Below are positions 34,420-44,622 of a DNA stretch of 64,000 nt, one piece after another. Within the stretch, counting starts at the first letter, position 1, and each line of letters opens with the position of its first letter. This stretch comes from Planococcus donghaensis MPA1U2 (GTDB taxonomy: Bacteria > Bacillota > Bacilli > Bacillales_A > Planococcaceae): NCBI RefSeq assembly GCF_000189395.1, contig NZ_AEPB01000018.1, forward strand, positions 1 to 64,000, given 5' to 3'. The position numbers and the translations under genes were made by a program. The notes below the pieces were generated by a model. The model ran no database searches. It was given only the letters and a program-made list of their open reading frames with translations, and was not told the DNA's origin.

Positions 34420-36324
34420 TGCGACTATTCTTTTTTTCAATGTCCCAGCAACAAGTGCTGTAACGATAGAACCAATTAAAATGGCTGCAATATACAATAA
34501 GATATTTGGCACGCCACCGTCTACTAAACCAATAACAAAGATCCCGCCGTGTGGTGCGCGTAATCCAATGTCAAACAACATGACGAGCGCTCCTGTTACA
34601 GATGCCCCTGCAACGGTTGCCGGAATAACACGAGCTGGATCTGCAGCGGCAAACGGGATAACGCCTTCAGTGATAAAACAAGCACCAAGGACATAAGCCG
34701 TTTTACCGGCTTCACGTTCTGGTTTTGTGAATTTGTTTTTAAACAAACTCGTTGAAATCGCTAAACCTAGTGGTGGAACCATACCAGCAGCCATAACAGC
34801 GGCCATAAAGTTAAAGTTTTGCGCATCTAACATAGCAAGTCCGAATGTATACGCTGCTTTGTTAATCGGACCCCCCATATCAATCGCCATCATACCGCCT
34901 AGTAGCAATCCAACCAGTACTAAGTTGGTACCCCCTAAGCTTTCAAGGAAAGAAGAAATCGCTGTGTACACTTTCGTTAATTGTGGATTGACAAGCATCA
35001 TAATAATGCCGGTAATCGCGATTGCAAAAACGGGGAAAAACAACACTGGTTTTAATCCTTCTAAAGAGTTTGGCAAACCAGAAAACAGTTTCTTCACGAG
35101 AAGTGTTACATATCCTGCTAAAAATCCGGCAATCAATCCGCCAAGAAAACCAGAACCGCCACTTGCCCCTTCAACACCTGTCACCGTAATGGCGATCAAT
35201 CCACCAATCATACCAGGTGCAAACCCGGGACGATCCGCAATGCTCATGGCGATAAACCCGGCGAGTACGGGAACCATTAAGAAGAACGCTTTCCCGCCAC
35301 CTATAGTACTTAACATCGCCGCAAATTCATTGTATTCCGGACTGTCCGGATTTCCTGCATTGATGCCCCAGAAAAACGAAATGGCAATGAGGATACCGCC
35401 ACCTACTACAAATGGCAACATATTGGATACACCGTTCATTAAGTGCTTATAAAAGCCACCTTTGGTTTCGCCTGCATCGCTTTCTTCTTTCGACTGAACA
35501 TGCGTATAAGTTGGCGCATCTCCCGTCACTGCCCGGTTTAACAAATTGTCTGTTTCGTAGATGGCTTTTCCGACCGCTGTTTGAATAACCGGCTTGCCGT
35601 CAAAACGACTCATTTCGACTTTCGTATCAGCCGCTACAATAATGGCATCCGCTCCAGCGATGTCTTCAGCGGTCAACCGATTTTTCACTCCACTTGAGCC
35701 ATTCGTTTCCACTTTTATCGAAATGCCTAATTCTTTAGCTCGTTCATTTAATTTTTCTGCGGCCATATACGTATGCGCAATCCCTGTTGGGCACGCTGTT
35801 ACGGCTAAAATTTTCTTTTGAGTACTATCTACAGGCGTTTGGACGGCCGCTGTTTCTGGTTGATCAACAGCCGCTTCTTTTGCAGACACAATGTCCAAAA
35901 TTTCTTGTTTTGTTTGCGCTGCCAAAATGTTGGTGCGGAACTTTTCGTCCATTAAAAACGTAGCTAAACGTGACAGTGCTTCCAAGTGATCATCATTTGC
36001 GCCTTCGCTCGCTGCAATCATAAAGAATAAGTTGCTCGGCTGACCGTCGAGCGATTCAAAATCAAGTCCTTCTTGAGATCGACCAAACGCAATCGCAGGA
36101 AACTGAACGGCAGAAGACTTGGCATGAGGAATGGCAATGCCATCACCAATACCAGTTGTACTTTGATTTTCACGTTCTAGAATGGCTTTTGTGAAAGCTT
36201 GTTTATCCGTTAATTTGCCAGCTTGGTCTAATTGATTGGCTAGCTCTTCTAATACCTGTTGTTTTGTTGAGGCTGCCAAGTCTAAAATAATCGTTTGTTC
36301 CGTTAAAAGCTGTGTGATTTTCAT
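34417..36324 (-). CDS. fruA: PTS fructose transporter EIIABC, 635 aa
   Basis: Imports fructose and phosphorylates it to fructose-1-phosphate. EIIA occupies about 1-148 with the phospho-histidine in GIAIPHAKS (His67). EIIB occupies about 170-265 with the phospho-cysteine in AVTACPTGIAHTYMAAE (Cys178). EIIC occupies about 285-630 with many membrane helices and GGAAI-like loops. The domain order A-B-C matches Bacillus FruA. It overlaps fruK by 4 bases. Phosphate arrives from HPr, encoded in the divergent ptsHI operon next door. Confidence 0.96.
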   Translation of the reverse strand: MKITQLLTEQTIILDLAASTKQQVLEELANQLDQAGKLTDKQAFTKAILERENQSTTGIGDGIAIPHAKSSAVQFPAIAFGRSQEGLDFESLDGQPSNLFFMIAASEGANDDHLEALSRLATFLMDEKFRTNILAAQTKQEILDIVSAKEAAVDQPETAAVQTPVDSTQKKILAVTACPTGIAHTYMAAEKLNERAKELGISIKVETNGSSGVKNRLTAEDIAGADAIIVAADTKVEMSRFDGKPVIQTAVGKAIYETDNLLNRAVTGDAPTYTHVQSKEESDAGETKGGFYKHLMNGVSNMLPFVVGGGILIAISFFWGINAGNPDSPEYNEFAAMLSTIGGGKAFFLMVPVLAGFIAMSIADRPGFAPGMIGGLIAITVTGVEGASGGSGFLGGLIAGFLAGYVTLLVKKLFSGLPNSLEGLKPVLFFPVFAIAITGIIMMLVNPQLTKVYTAISSFLESLGGTNLVLVGLLLGGMMAIDMGGPINKAAYTFGLAMLDAQNFNFMAAVMAAGMVPPLGLAISTSLFKNKFTKPEREAGKTAYVLGACFITEGVIPFAAADPARVIPATVAGASVTGALVMLFDIGLRAPHGGIFVIGLVDGGVPNILLYIAAILIGSIVTALVAGTLKKRIVA

Positions 36325-37253
36325 CCTGTCACATCCTTTTCTTCAAATGGGTGAACTTCTATTTGGTCTAGCAATGTTTCCACATCTTCTTTGCGGCATA
36401 AATCAGATCGAAACGCTGTGGCACTGCCACTTGCAACGCCAAAGCGGAAAGCTTGTGCTGCATCTCCAGTCGCTGCATACGATGCGATAAATCCGGAAAC
36501 AAGCGAATCTCCAGCTCCCACCGTGTTAACGACCGTTCCTTGCGGGGCTTTGGCAATCAGGGCGCGGTCTTTCGTAACGAGCATGGCACCGTCACCTCCC
36601 ATTGAAACAACTACATGTTCAGTACCACTGTCTACCAGTTTACGAGCGTAATGATAGACCTCTGTCAGATTGGTAATGTCTACGCTGAACAATTCGCCGA
36701 GCTCGTGTTGATTGGGTTTGACCAAAAAAACAGGCGCGGTCAAAATGCTTTTCAGCATTGGACCGGAAGTATCGAGCACAAAATGAATGTTTTTGGCTTG
36801 GCAGATGGTGGCGAGTTCTAAAAAATAATCTGGCCCAATCTCATTTGGCAAGCTGCCGGCTAAAACAAACCAGTCACCTTCGTTCATATCGCGAACTTTT
36901 TTCGTTAAAGCGCTTAACTGATCTACCGTTAACGCTGGGCCTGGACCATTGAGCTCTGTTTCAGATTCAGATTTAATTTTGACGTTTATCCGAGTGATTT
37001 CGGTCGTTTCAATAAAATCTGTTTCTACCCCTTCATTCGTTAAATATTCTTCTATATAATGTCCTGTAAAGCCGCCAGCAAATCCAAGCGCTTTGTTAGA
37101 CACGCCGAGACGTTTTAACACACGCGAGACGTTAATGCCCTTGCCACCCGGATAGTAATGCACGTCGTTTGTTCGATTTAGCTTTCCACTGTCAAATTCA
37201 GAGAGATACACGGTATAATCAATGGACGGTGCAATGGTGCACGTGTAAATCAT
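36321..37253 (-). CDS. fruK: 1-phosphofructokinase, 310 aa
   Basis: PfkB/ribokinase-family kinase: the N-terminal substrate motif YYPGGKGINVSRVLKRLG and the C-terminal nucleotide/catalytic motif VNTVGAGDSLVSGFIASY. It converts fructose-1-phosphate from FruA to fructose-1,6-bisphosphate with ATP. Overlaps fruA at its 3' end and fruR at its 5' end by 4 bases each, giving a tightly coupled operon. Confidence 0.96.
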   Translation of the reverse strand: MIYTCTIAPSIDYTVYLSEFDSGKLNRTNDVHYYPGGKGINVSRVLKRLGVSNKALGFAGGFTGHYIEEYLTNEGVETDFIETTEITRINVKIKSESETELNGPGPALTVDQLSALTKKVRDMNEGDWFVLAGSLPNEIGPDYFLELATICQAKNIHFVLDTSGPMLKSILTAPVFLVKPNQHELGELFSVDITNLTEVYHYARKLVDSGTEHVVVSMGGDGAMLVTKDRALIAKAPQGTVVNTVGAGDSLVSGFIASYAATGDAAQAFRFGVASGSATAFRSDLCRKEDVETLLDQIEVHPFEEKDVTG

Positions 37254-38002
37254 GGTTTCACGACCTTTACAATTGTCTTTTTTTCAAGTACAGCATTGGC
37301 ATCTTTGGAAATTTCATCTACAATTAAGGTGGCACGTTCTAGATCCATAATTTTTGCGAAACTGATTTTATTGATTTTGGAATGATCAGCAAGTGCAAAT
37401 GTTTTTCGTGATAAAGAACTGGCCATTTGTTTAACGGCAGCTTCCTCTGGATCGGGTGTAGTATAACCATATTTCGGATGGAAACCATTAATGCCAAGAA
37501 AACAAACATCAAAACGATAGTTTTGCAAAGCTTGAATTGTTTGAGAACCGACAAAAGCACCGGTACGAGGTTTCATTAATCCACCTGTTAAATAAGTGGT
37601 GATGCCTTGGTTATTCAGTGCTTCGACAAGTGTCAAACCATTTGTCACAACGACAAGATCTTTGTCTTTCAAAAATGGAATCATTTGAAAGGTCGTGGTA
37701 CCAGCGTCCAAATAAACGCTATCGCCTTGTTGCACAAACGAAGCAGCGAATTTCGCAATTTTTATTTTTTCATCTAATAATTGTGTCGATTTGTCTGAAA
37801 TGCTCGGCTCTAGCAAATTTTTTCCGGTTAGCGTCGCACCGCCGAAAACGCGTTCTAATTTTCCGGATTGTTCAAGGTCAACCAAATCTCTTCGGATCGT
37901 TGATTCGGATGCGCCCGTCGATTCGACAAGTTCTTGAATTTTGACTGTCTGTTTTTCTTCTAGTAGTTGCATAATAAAGAGATGTCGTTCGTTGGTCAGC
38001 AA
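37250..38002 (-). CDS. fruR: DeoR-family fructose operon repressor, 250 aa
   Basis: N-terminal DeoR helix-turn-helix (VKIQELVESTGASESTIRRDL, then LERVFGGATL) and a C-terminal sugar-phosphate sensor domain (YLDAGTTTFQMIPFL, VVTNGLTLVEALNN). It most likely responds to fructose-1-phosphate and controls its own operon, as in Bacillus. TTG start 38000-38002 follows AAGGTGATAGC. First gene of fruR-fruK-fruA. Confidence 0.94.
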   Translation of the reverse strand: MLTNERHLFIMQLLEEKQTVKIQELVESTGASESTIRRDLVDLEQSGKLERVFGGATLTGKNLLEPSISDKSTQLLDEKIKIAKFAASFVQQGDSVYLDAGTTTFQMIPFLKDKDLVVVTNGLTLVEALNNQGITTYLTGGLMKPRTGAFVGSQTIQALQNYRFDVCFLGINGFHPKYGYTTPDPEEAAVKQMASSLSRKTFALADHSKINKISFAKIMDLERATLIVDEISKDANAVLEKKTIVKVVKP

Positions 38003-38045
38003 GCTATCACCTTCTTTTCAATAGTTTAAAAGTTCTGTTAAAAAG

Positions 38046-38074
38046 ATATTACTTGAAATCGCTTCCAAAATCAA
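38046..38074 (-). promoter_or_regulatory. Promoter of the fru operon
   Basis: On the minus strand TTGATT (38069-38074) and TAATAT (38046-38051) with a 17-base spacer, about 45 bases ahead of the fruR start. Confidence 0.7.
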
Positions 38075-38100
38075 TCATAATCATTCATAAGCAATCAAAA
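38069..38100 (-). promoter_or_regulatory. Candidate FruR operator repeats
   Basis: On the minus strand TTGATTGCTTATGAATGATT and ATGATTGATTTTG form a run of TGATT/GAATGATT direct repeats, overlapping the -35 hexamer and extending upstream. DeoR-type regulators bind such repeats. The region is also the upstream part of the divergent ptsH leader. Confidence 0.5.
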
Positions 38101-38192
38101 AAAGTCATTTTATCTTCAAAAGCATCCGAAAGCCGTCAAAAACGGTCATTAGTTTATTTAAAATGACGCTACTTACAAGGAGGAATTTAATC

Positions 38193-38462
38193 ATGGTCGA
38201 AAAACAATTCACAATTACAGATGAAGCAGGTATGCACGCACGTCCAGCATCAGCATTAGTAGGAGCGGTGTCAAAATTCACTTCAGACATCACACTTGAA
38301 CACAACGGCAAAAAAGTTAACTTAAAATCAATTTTAGGAGTTATGTCTTTAGGAATTCCAAGCGGTTCAGTTGTAACAATTGCAGCAGATGGTGCAGATG
38401 AAAACGAAGCGATTGAAAGAGCAGGAGAAGTTATGGAAAAAGAGGGGATTTCAAACCAATGA
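38193..38462 (+). CDS. ptsH: Phosphocarrier protein HPr, 89 aa
   Basis: Relays phosphate from enzyme I to EIIA domains. The active-site block [11 protein letters not shown] gives His15 and the regulatory block [12 protein letters not shown] gives Ser46, the HPr kinase site used in Firmicute catabolite repression. Both are at canonical positions when ATG 38193 is used, which also has AAGGAGG upstream. Overlaps ptsI by 4 bases. Confidence 0.97.
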   Translation: MVEKQFTITDEAGMHARPASALVGAVSKFTSDITLEHNGKKVNLKSILGVMSLGIPSGSVVTIAADGADENEAIERAGEVMEKEGISNQ

Positions 38463-40207
38463 CCCAAACAATGTCCGGAATAGCAGCCTCAAATGGAATT
38501 GCCATCGCGAAAGCTTTTCGCTTGGAAAATCCGGAATTGAATGTTGATAAGCGAACAATTTCGGATACTGATAGCGAATTGGCACGATTAACTTCAGCGT
38601 TAGAAACATCTATCGCTGAACTTGAAGTTATTCAGAAAAAAACAGCGGAACAAATTAGCGAAAAAGAAGCAGCCATTTTTGGTGCTCACCTTCTCGTATT
38701 AAGCGATCCTGAACTTGTAGGACCGATTACCGAAAAAATCAAAACCGAAAACGTAAATGCCGAATTTGCTTTGCAAGAAGCAACGGATATGTTTATTGCG
38801 ATGTTTGAAGCAATGGATAACGAGTACATGAAAGAACGCGCGGCAGACATTCGTGACGTCAGAAAACGTGTACTGGCTCACCTATTAGGAGTGACCATTC
38901 AAAGCCCAAGCATGATTTCAGATGAAGTCATCATCATTGCGGAAGATTTAACCCCTTCTGACACGGTGCAGTTAAATGCACAATTTGTAAAAGGCTTTAT
39001 CACGGATATTGGCGGCCGTACGTCTCACTCTGCGATTTTAGCACGCACACTGGAAATTCCAGCAGTTGTCGGCGCTAAAAAAGCAATGGCAGATATCCAA
39101 AATGGCATGATGGTTATCGTTGATGGATTAGACGGAACGATTTTAATCGATCCAGAAGAAAGCGTCATCGAAGAATACAAAAACAAACAAGCAGCTTATG
39201 AAGAACAAAAAGCTGAATGGGCTGTTTTGAAAAACGAAGCAACGGTTACCGCTGACGGGCAAGCTGTCGAACTGGGTGCCAATATTGGAACACCAAAAGA
39301 TATTACAGGTGTTGTTGATAACGGCGGCGAAGCGATTGGCTTATACCGTACAGAGTTTCTTTACATGGGACGTGATTCATTCCCAACAGAAGACGAACAA
39401 GTAGAAGCCTACGCAGCTGTTTTAAAAGGCATGGAAGGCAAACCAACTGTTGTTCGCACACTAGACATTGGTGGCGACAAAGAATTGTCTTACCTTGATT
39501 TGCCAAAAGAACTTAACCCTTTCCTAGGCTTGCGCGCTATTCGCCTTTGCTTAGAAATGCCGGATATGTTCAAAACACAATTGCGTGCACTTCTTCGCGC
39601 AAGCGTTCATGGCAACTTGAAGATCATGTTCCCTATGATTGCAACGCTTGATGAATTCCGTGAAGCTAAAGCGTTGCTATTAGAAGAAAAAGCGAAGCTT
39701 CAAGCTGAAGGCGTAGAAGTAAGCGAAACAATCGAAGTGGGTATCATGGTTGAGATTCCTTCAACTGCGGTGATGGCTGATACTTTCGCAAAAGAAGTTG
39801 ATTTCTTCTCGATTGGTACAAATGACTTGATCCAATACACAATGGCCGCAGATCGCATGAACGAAAGCGTGTCGTACTTGTATCAACCATTCAATCCTGC
39901 CATCTTGCGCTTAGTCAAAATGGTTATCGATGCTTCTCATCGTGAAGGAAAATGGACAGGCATGTGTGGCGAAATGGCAGGAGACGAAATTGCGATTCCG
40001 ATTCTACTAGGTCTTGGCCTAGATGAATTCTCGATGAGTGCTTCATCTATTTTGAAAGCCCGTGCACAAATCAGTAAACTTTCAAAAGCTGAAATGGCAC
40101 AACATACAGACCGTATCCTAGCACTTGGCACTTCACAAGAAGTTGAAGACTACGTTAAACAACTACCAACAAAATTAAAAAATGAGCTAGGGAACCCACT
40201 TCCCTAG
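38459..40207 (+). CDS. ptsI: PTS enzyme I, 582 aa
   Basis: Takes phosphate from phosphoenolpyruvate and passes it to HPr. The phospho-histidine is in [15 protein letters not shown] (His190). The C-terminal PEP-binding barrel shows [49 protein letters not shown] and GMCGEMAGD. Slightly longer than the usual 570-575 residues. Its stop codon lies inside the terminator hairpin. Confidence 0.97.
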   Translation: MTQTMSGIAASNGIAIAKAFRLENPELNVDKRTISDTDSELARLTSALETSIAELEVIQKKTAEQISEKEAAIFGAHLLVLSDPELVGPITEKIKTENVNAEFALQEATDMFIAMFEAMDNEYMKERAADIRDVRKRVLAHLLGVTIQSPSMISDEVIIIAEDLTPSDTVQLNAQFVKGFITDIGGRTSHSAILARTLEIPAVVGAKKAMADIQNGMMVIVDGLDGTILIDPEESVIEEYKNKQAAYEEQKAEWAVLKNEATVTADGQAVELGANIGTPKDITGVVDNGGEAIGLYRTEFLYMGRDSFPTEDEQVEAYAAVLKGMEGKPTVVRTLDIGGDKELSYLDLPKELNPFLGLRAIRLCLEMPDMFKTQLRALLRASVHGNLKIMFPMIATLDEFREAKALLLEEKAKLQAEGVEVSETIEVGIMVEIPSTAVMADTFAKEVDFFSIGTNDLIQYTMAADRMNESVSYLYQPFNPAILRLVKMVIDASHREGKWTGMCGEMAGDEIAIPILLGLGLDEFSMSASSILKARAQISKLSKAEMAQHTDRILALGTSQEVEDYVKQLPTKLKNELGNPLP

Positions 40208-40217
40208 CTCATTTTTT
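40177..40217. terminator. Bidirectional terminator after ptsI
   Basis: An 18-bp perfect stem (40177-40194 with 40200-40217) with A6/T6 ends, 5-base loop. It serves ptsI on plus and touches the stop of the small minus-strand gene at 40216. Confidence 0.92.
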
Positions 40218-40389
40218 ATGGTGATTCTATTGTAATGCCGAACAAAATAAAAGTGACGAGTATTAACGGACCAAAAAAAGCTATTACTTTTTTTCGATTT
40301 CTATTTATTTTAGGAATCCACCTTAATACTAACGCGGGTTTAATTAGACCGATAATGAATAGCGAAATTGATAAAATCAATAATACCAA
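40216..40389 (-). CDS. Small two-helix membrane protein, about 57 aa
   Basis: TTG 40387-40389 lies 8 bases after AAGGGG. It encodes MVLLILSISLFIIGLIKPAL, then the basic turn RWIPKINRNRKK and a second helix (FFGPLILVTFILFGIT). The GLIKPALVLRW...RNRKKV pattern recurs in short Bacillales membrane proteins as I recall them. An earlier TTG at 40393-40395 is possible. No function known. Confidence 0.6.
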   Translation of the reverse strand: MVLLILSISLFIIGLIKPALVLRWIPKINRNRKKVIAFFGPLILVTFILFGITIESP

Positions 40390-40514
40390 AAACAAATCCC
40401 CTTCTGTCTCCCCCTACCGCTGTTTTAAATGATATAAAATCTCTTTGAAGAATCTTTTAAATACTAATTTCTTTTAAAACCGTGTAAATAAAATCGATTT
40501 AACACGAATACGCA

Positions 40515-40568
40515 TGAAAAATCTGAAACTCCCCATAAATTTAGTGAAACAAAGGGGAATTTCAGATT
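40515..40568 (-). terminator. Terminator of the SDR gene
   Basis: A 15-bp stem with one mismatch (40520-40534 with 40554-40568), followed by a U5 tract on the minus strand. Confidence 0.85.
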
Positions 40569-40616
40569 AAGTATCACAATCCAAGCTATGAAATTAACTC
40601 GCAATATAGTTCTTTC

Positions 40617-41336
40617 TTAAAAAGGATTTGTCGCCCATTGACTTGAAGTAGGAATGAAAATACGCGGATGCAATTTTAATTGCGCCACCATATATTCAGC
40701 CAAATCTTCAGGCTGCATGAATTTCTCTTTTTCTTCTTCCGTTTCGCCTTCTTTATACGTTAAATCTGTCACTACTCGACTCGGCGTTAAAGCAAATACA
40801 CGAATATTATTCTTTCGAACTTCTTGAGAAAGCGACTCCGTCATTCCAAGAACTCCAAACTTGGACGCGCTATAAGCACTCGATCCAGCCGTTCCTCGCA
40901 ATCCTGAACTTGAAGAAATATTGATAATATCTCCCCCGTTTTTTGCAATCAGTTGCGGTAACACAGTTCGGGTAACATAGTACATGCCCATTAAATTAAC
41001 ATCAATCATTCGTTTCCACTCTTCTGGTTGCAACTCCAAAAACGGTGCATACTTACCAATTCCTGCGTTGTTGATCAATATATCGGCTGTTCCGATTTCG
41101 TTCGTCAACTTCTCAATTGCTGCTTCTACTTGTGCTAAGTCAGATACATCTGCCACTGCATAAGCAACACGACCACGCAATGACTTAATTTCCGCGGCAA
41201 GTTTAACTAAATCTGACTCTGTTCGTGCAATCAGCCCAACATTAACTCCTTCGTTTGCTAAAGCCAATGCTGTGGCGCGACCAATTCCTTTACCCGCTCC
41301 TGTAATAAACGCTGTTTTCTCTGTTAATAATTGCAT
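40617..41336 (-). CDS. Short-chain dehydrogenase/reductase (FabG-like), 239 aa
   Basis: Classical SDR. The cofactor motif [16 protein letters not shown] and ARTESDL suggest NADP(H). LINNAGIG, the catalytic serine in [11 protein letters not shown] and YSASK complete the site. It resembles 3-oxoacyl-ACP reductase-like YmfI/FabG paralogues. As a lone gene away from fatty-acid genes it is more likely a stand-alone oxidoreductase. Confidence 0.88.
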   Translation of the reverse strand: MQLLTEKTAFITGAGKGIGRATALALANEGVNVGLIARTESDLVKLAAEIKSLRGRVAYAVADVSDLAQVEAAIEKLTNEIGTADILINNAGIGKYAPFLELQPEEWKRMIDVNLMGMYYVTRTVLPQLIAKNGGDIINISSSSGLRGTAGSSAYSASKFGVLGMTESLSQEVRKNNIRVFALTPSRVVTDLTYKEGETEEEKEKFMQPEDLAEYMVAQLKLHPRIFIPTSSQWATNPF

Positions 41337-41701
41337 CTTTTATGTCCACCTCTCGCGTAATTCTCCCATGTTATTCTTCTTTTGTTATGTTGAACAAATT
41401 TATTGGGATGTTGTCTATTTTTTTATTTACCCTAAAGAGACCATTGCGTAAACAGAAGTTGCGTATTTTTATAACTGCTAAACCCTTCCCTAAACCCACA
41501 ACATTATTCATTAAGCGAATTAACGAATAATATATATACCTTTTTATTCATAAAAGGAATAATGTCATTATGGGAAATTGATTTTGTTATTCACGTATAT
41601 TCATTATAGTTATTCAAAAGAATTCTATTCATTCTATATTATTCAAAAAATAAATAGAATGAATATCTTGTAATTACCTGTATAGATACACAGTTGTTCA
41701 C
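41337..41701. other. AT-rich gap with ATTCAT-type repeats
   Basis: No supported gene. Contains several ATTCAT/TTATTCA words and a perfect 12-bp inverted repeat, TATTCATTCTAT (41626-41637) with ATAGAATGAATA (41654-41665), 37 bases past the stop of the MBL gene. Related words crowd the LacI region at 50760-51010. Confidence 0.5.
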
Positions 41702-42640
41702 TTATTTTGAAAATGTATGCATAATACCCATGGCACTAACTTGCATATCTACTCGGATATAGTCATATACTTCATGGTCATCATTTACATCTTGTAACTG
41801 CAAGTACTTTCGCACGCGTTCGAGTAACCGCTCAGCCAATTGGTTGGCGTTCTGGTTACTAGTAAATGCGGCGTTTCCTTCTTCAACAAAAATCTTTAAC
41901 CACTCTTTTACTTGCTGTAATGCTAGTTTAGGGTGATCTGTTTTGCCAAAATGCCCATAGTAAATAGTGTCTAAATTGGCTTTAGTCATGCGTTCAATTG
42001 CTTGGTGCATTTTTTCTGGATTGAATTGGTTAGGGGAAGTCGATGGCAAGAACAAGTCAATACCATCTCTTACTAATTGATCATAACGGACCCCCACCGT
42101 GTCTCCAGCAAACAATCCGTTACTTACAGGATCGTAAATACTAAAATGATGATTGGCATGCCCTGGTGTATCCCAAAAATCAAGTCGACAATTCAGACCA
42201 ATTTCCAATTGGTCCCCTTCTGTTTTTACGAGCAAGCGGTCTTCTGGAATAGCAATGATCGGATCAAACAACTGATCAAATTGCTCTTTATAAACCATTT
42301 TTGCCCCCGCAATTAAACGGCTTGGGTCGCTTAAATGTCTAGCACCTTTAGGATGAACGATGACTTTTGCGTTCGGACAATCTTGCAATAATAGTCCCGC
42401 TCCTCCTGAATGATCCAAATGGACATGAGTAACAATTATGTATTTAACGTCTTCAAGGGAAAATCCTAATGCAGCCAATCCTTTTTTTACATGTTTGATT
42501 GAAGAACTAGGACCTGTATCAACTAATGTTAGTTCCTTCTCACTTATCACATACGTTCCGGTACGCTCTGGCAATCCTAAATCAAATCCATCGATCAAGT
42601 GAATACGATCAGTTAAACGAATTGGTTGTTTTTCTGCCAA
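41702..42640 (-). CDS. MBL-fold metallohydrolase, 312 aa
   Basis: Zinc-binding motif IIVTHVHLDHSGG, then a PGH histidine (WDTPGHANHH), LFAGDTVGVR and the final histidine context YYGHFGKTDH. The C-terminal extension with YIRVDMQVSAMGI is typical of Bacillales glyoxalase II-like hydrolases of unknown substrate. TTG 42638-42640 is 9 bases after AAAGGAG; longer starts overlap that site. Confidence 0.87.
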   Translation of the reverse strand: MAEKQPIRLTDRIHLIDGFDLGLPERTGTYVISEKELTLVDTGPSSSIKHVKKGLAALGFSLEDVKYIIVTHVHLDHSGGAGLLLQDCPNAKVIVHPKGARHLSDPSRLIAGAKMVYKEQFDQLFDPIIAIPEDRLLVKTEGDQLEIGLNCRLDFWDTPGHANHHFSIYDPVSNGLFAGDTVGVRYDQLVRDGIDLFLPSTSPNQFNPEKMHQAIERMTKANLDTIYYGHFGKTDHPKLALQQVKEWLKIFVEEGNAAFTSNQNANQLAERLLERVRKYLQLQDVNDDHEVYDYIRVDMQVSAMGIMHTFSK

Positions 42641-42867
42641 GCTGTTCATCTCCTTTAGTTGAAAATATTCGTAAGTAAGCGCCAATCAGCCACAATACCC
42701 ATTGATAGAATATTCTACCATTTAATTAAAGGTTTGCGGTCTTTTTAACAAAGTCGATAAAAGTTCGAATATACTTTAGTAAAAGTAGATGATTTTGCAA
42801 TTCTCAAAAATTTTGCGTAGTGTTAAATTAACTTAAAATAAGCTACGCGAACAGGAGGAACGATTCA

Positions 42868-43722
42868 ATGGATAGAGCTAGTGAGACCCAACATATATGG
42901 ACAGACCAACAAGTCACGTCGACACTTCCTGTAAGAGAAACCAATAGCCATAAAGGAAGCTACGGTACCGCTTTGTTGGTTGCAGGCACAAAAGAAATGC
43001 CAGGAGCTGCGTTGCTTGCAGGACTAGGTGCTATGCGCAGCGGTGTCGGCAAGCTAGTCATCGCAACAGAAGCTGAAGCAGTTGCGATGATTGTACCTCG
43101 CCTACCTGAAGCAACGTTCTTACAAGACGGCTTAAAGCAAATCGCACATCGACAAACTTCAGTGGATACTTACCGCGCAGTAGCGATTGGCCCTGGCACA
43201 GAACCAGATGACTCCACAGAACAGGCAATTCACAACCTGTTAGAAAGCCATATGCCTCTAGTTTTAGATGCTGGAGCATTAAGTAGTCGTTCTTATCCGG
43301 ATAGGCAGTCTCCCATTATCTTGACCCCTCACCTCGCTGAATTTTCGCGTATTACAGGGGTAGATGTTGAAGAAATTCAAAAAAATCGAGCGCATTATGC
43401 TACGTATTGGTCCAAAAAATTAGGGGTAACGATTGTTTTAAAAGGCCCACACACCGTTATCTCTTTTCCGGACGGCGAAACGTGGATAAACCCAACAGGC
43501 AATAGCGCACTTGCTAAAGGCGGTACCGGTGACACGTTAACAGGGATGATTCTCGGAATGTTGTGTTGTCATTCCAATTGGCAACACGCGGTACTAAACG
43601 CCGTATACTTGCACGGAGCCTGTGCAGATGACTGGGTGAAGTCTCGCTCCGCGCATACGATGCTTGCGCATGAATTGAGCGGTTTGTTGCCAGTTGTCTG
43701 GGCTAGATTTGAATCGCAATAA
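42868..43722 (+). CDS. nnrD: ADP-dependent NAD(P)H-hydrate dehydratase, 284 aa
   Basis: Repairs damaged NAD(P)HX. YjeF C-terminal/ribokinase-like fold: KGSYGTALLVAGTKEMPGAA near the start, AIGPGTEP, LTPHLAEFSRITG and the nucleotide-binding SALAKGGTGDTLTGMI. Length fits stand-alone dehydratase without the epimerase domain (usually 275-290). AGGAGG site before ATG. Confidence 0.93.
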   Translation: MDRASETQHIWTDQQVTSTLPVRETNSHKGSYGTALLVAGTKEMPGAALLAGLGAMRSGVGKLVIATEAEAVAMIVPRLPEATFLQDGLKQIAHRQTSVDTYRAVAIGPGTEPDDSTEQAIHNLLESHMPLVLDAGALSSRSYPDRQSPIILTPHLAEFSRITGVDVEEIQKNRAHYATYWSKKLGVTIVLKGPHTVISFPDGETWINPTGNSALAKGGTGDTLTGMILGMLCCHSNWQHAVLNAVYLHGACADDWVKSRSAHTMLAHELSGLLPVVWARFESQ

Positions 43723-43724
43723 AA

Positions 43725-43758
43725 CAAACTGCCGCTCGGTTAACCGAGCGGCAGTTTG
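43725..43758. terminator. Palindrome between convergent genes
   Basis: A perfect 17-bp self-complementary arm pair (CAAACTGCCGCTCGGTT and its complement) without a loop. U-tails are weak on both sides. It probably terminates both nnrD and the phosphatase gene. Confidence 0.75.
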
Positions 43759-43781
43759 AAAATCCGTATTTATTCAGTAGA

Positions 43782-44246
43782 TTAAATAAATTGCTCTTCT
43801 TTAACTTTCTGAAGTAAAGCGGCACAACCTTCTGTGACCAATTCATATGTTTCTAAAAAATCACCTGTGAAATAGGGGTCAGGAACGTCCTTGGCATGAT
43901 GAGTTAAATCTAAAAAGCGGAAGATTTTTGGATGAGCCGGCTGACCTAACATCGAGCGAATATCCGCTATATTGTTTTTGTCCATGCCAATAATATAGTC
44001 AAATCGTTCAAAATCCTCTGGCCGGATCTGCCGCCCTTTTAAGCCTTCCGCAGAAATATCATGCTTTTTTAAAATTTTCAATGTTCCCGGATGCGGGTCA
44101 TGTCCGATATGCCAGTCTCCAGTACCAGCAGATTCTACTGCTATTTTTTCAGATAAATGGTCCTTGTTTACTAGCTCTTTAAAAACAGCTTCTGCCATTG
44201 GTGATCGGCAAATATTCCCCAAACAAACAAATAAGACACGAATCAT
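43782..44246 (-). CDS. Low-molecular-weight protein tyrosine phosphatase, 154 aa
   Basis: P-loop VCLGNICRSPMAEAV (Cys8, Arg14 in Cx5R) and the general-acid loop VPDPYFTGDF. Length 154 fits the family. It resembles B. subtilis YfkJ/YwlE. YwlE removes phosphoarginine, but the loop here gives no firm evidence for that specificity. Confidence 0.92.
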   Translation of the reverse strand: MIRVLFVCLGNICRSPMAEAVFKELVNKDHLSEKIAVESAGTGDWHIGHDPHPGTLKILKKHDISAEGLKGRQIRPEDFERFDYIIGMDKNNIADIRSMLGQPAHPKIFRFLDLTHHAKDVPDPYFTGDFLETYELVTEGCAALLQKVKEEQFI

Positions 44247-44344
44247 GAAAATGCCCCCTTTTTTCGTATTATAACACCCGAATCAAATGCAGTGAACACG
44301 AAGAAAATGCTCTTCTATCTGGCACAAATTTCTCAACAAAGATA

Positions 44345-44380
44345 AAACAGCTTGCCCCATAAAAATGAGACAAGCTGTTT
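44345..44380 (-). terminator. Terminator of the 76-aa membrane gene
   Basis: AAACAGCTTG (44345-44354) pairs with CAAGCTGTTT (44371-44380), with further CAT/ATG pairing inside. Short U-tail. Confidence 0.7.
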
Positions 44381-44391
44381 AATACCGGCAG

Positions 44392-44622
44392 TTAGATTTT
44401 AAAATGTCTTTTGCCGGTAGGCTTATTGCGTACTAGTTTTCCTTTGTAAATGACCCACAGCACATATAGAATGCCGACGATACTTAACGAAAATAAGATG
44501 ACTTGGTACAAAGTCAAACTTTGCTGCATCATTGTTTCTGTATAGCGGACACAGTTTAACGTAAGGATCAAAACCGGCAACCATAACCAATTATTAGAAA
44601 TTGACGCTTCCTCCCTTTTCAA
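44392..44622 (-). CDS. Small membrane protein, 76 aa
   Basis: Two hydrophobic helices (WLWLPVLILTLNCVRY and YQVILFSLSIVGILYVLWVIY) and a basic C-terminus, RNKPTGKRHFKI. It has its own terminator. GGGAGGAAGCG-like purine sequence lies near the start. Unknown function. Confidence 0.55.
   Translation of the reverse strand: MKREEASISNNWLWLPVLILTLNCVRYTETMMQQSLTLYQVILFSLSIVGILYVLWVIYKGKLVRNKPTGKRHFKI

Noticed and set aside
34727-35452. 241-codon plus-strand frame
   Set aside because: Antisense shadow of the EIIC domain of fruA, proline- and serine-rich without a known fold or ribosome site.
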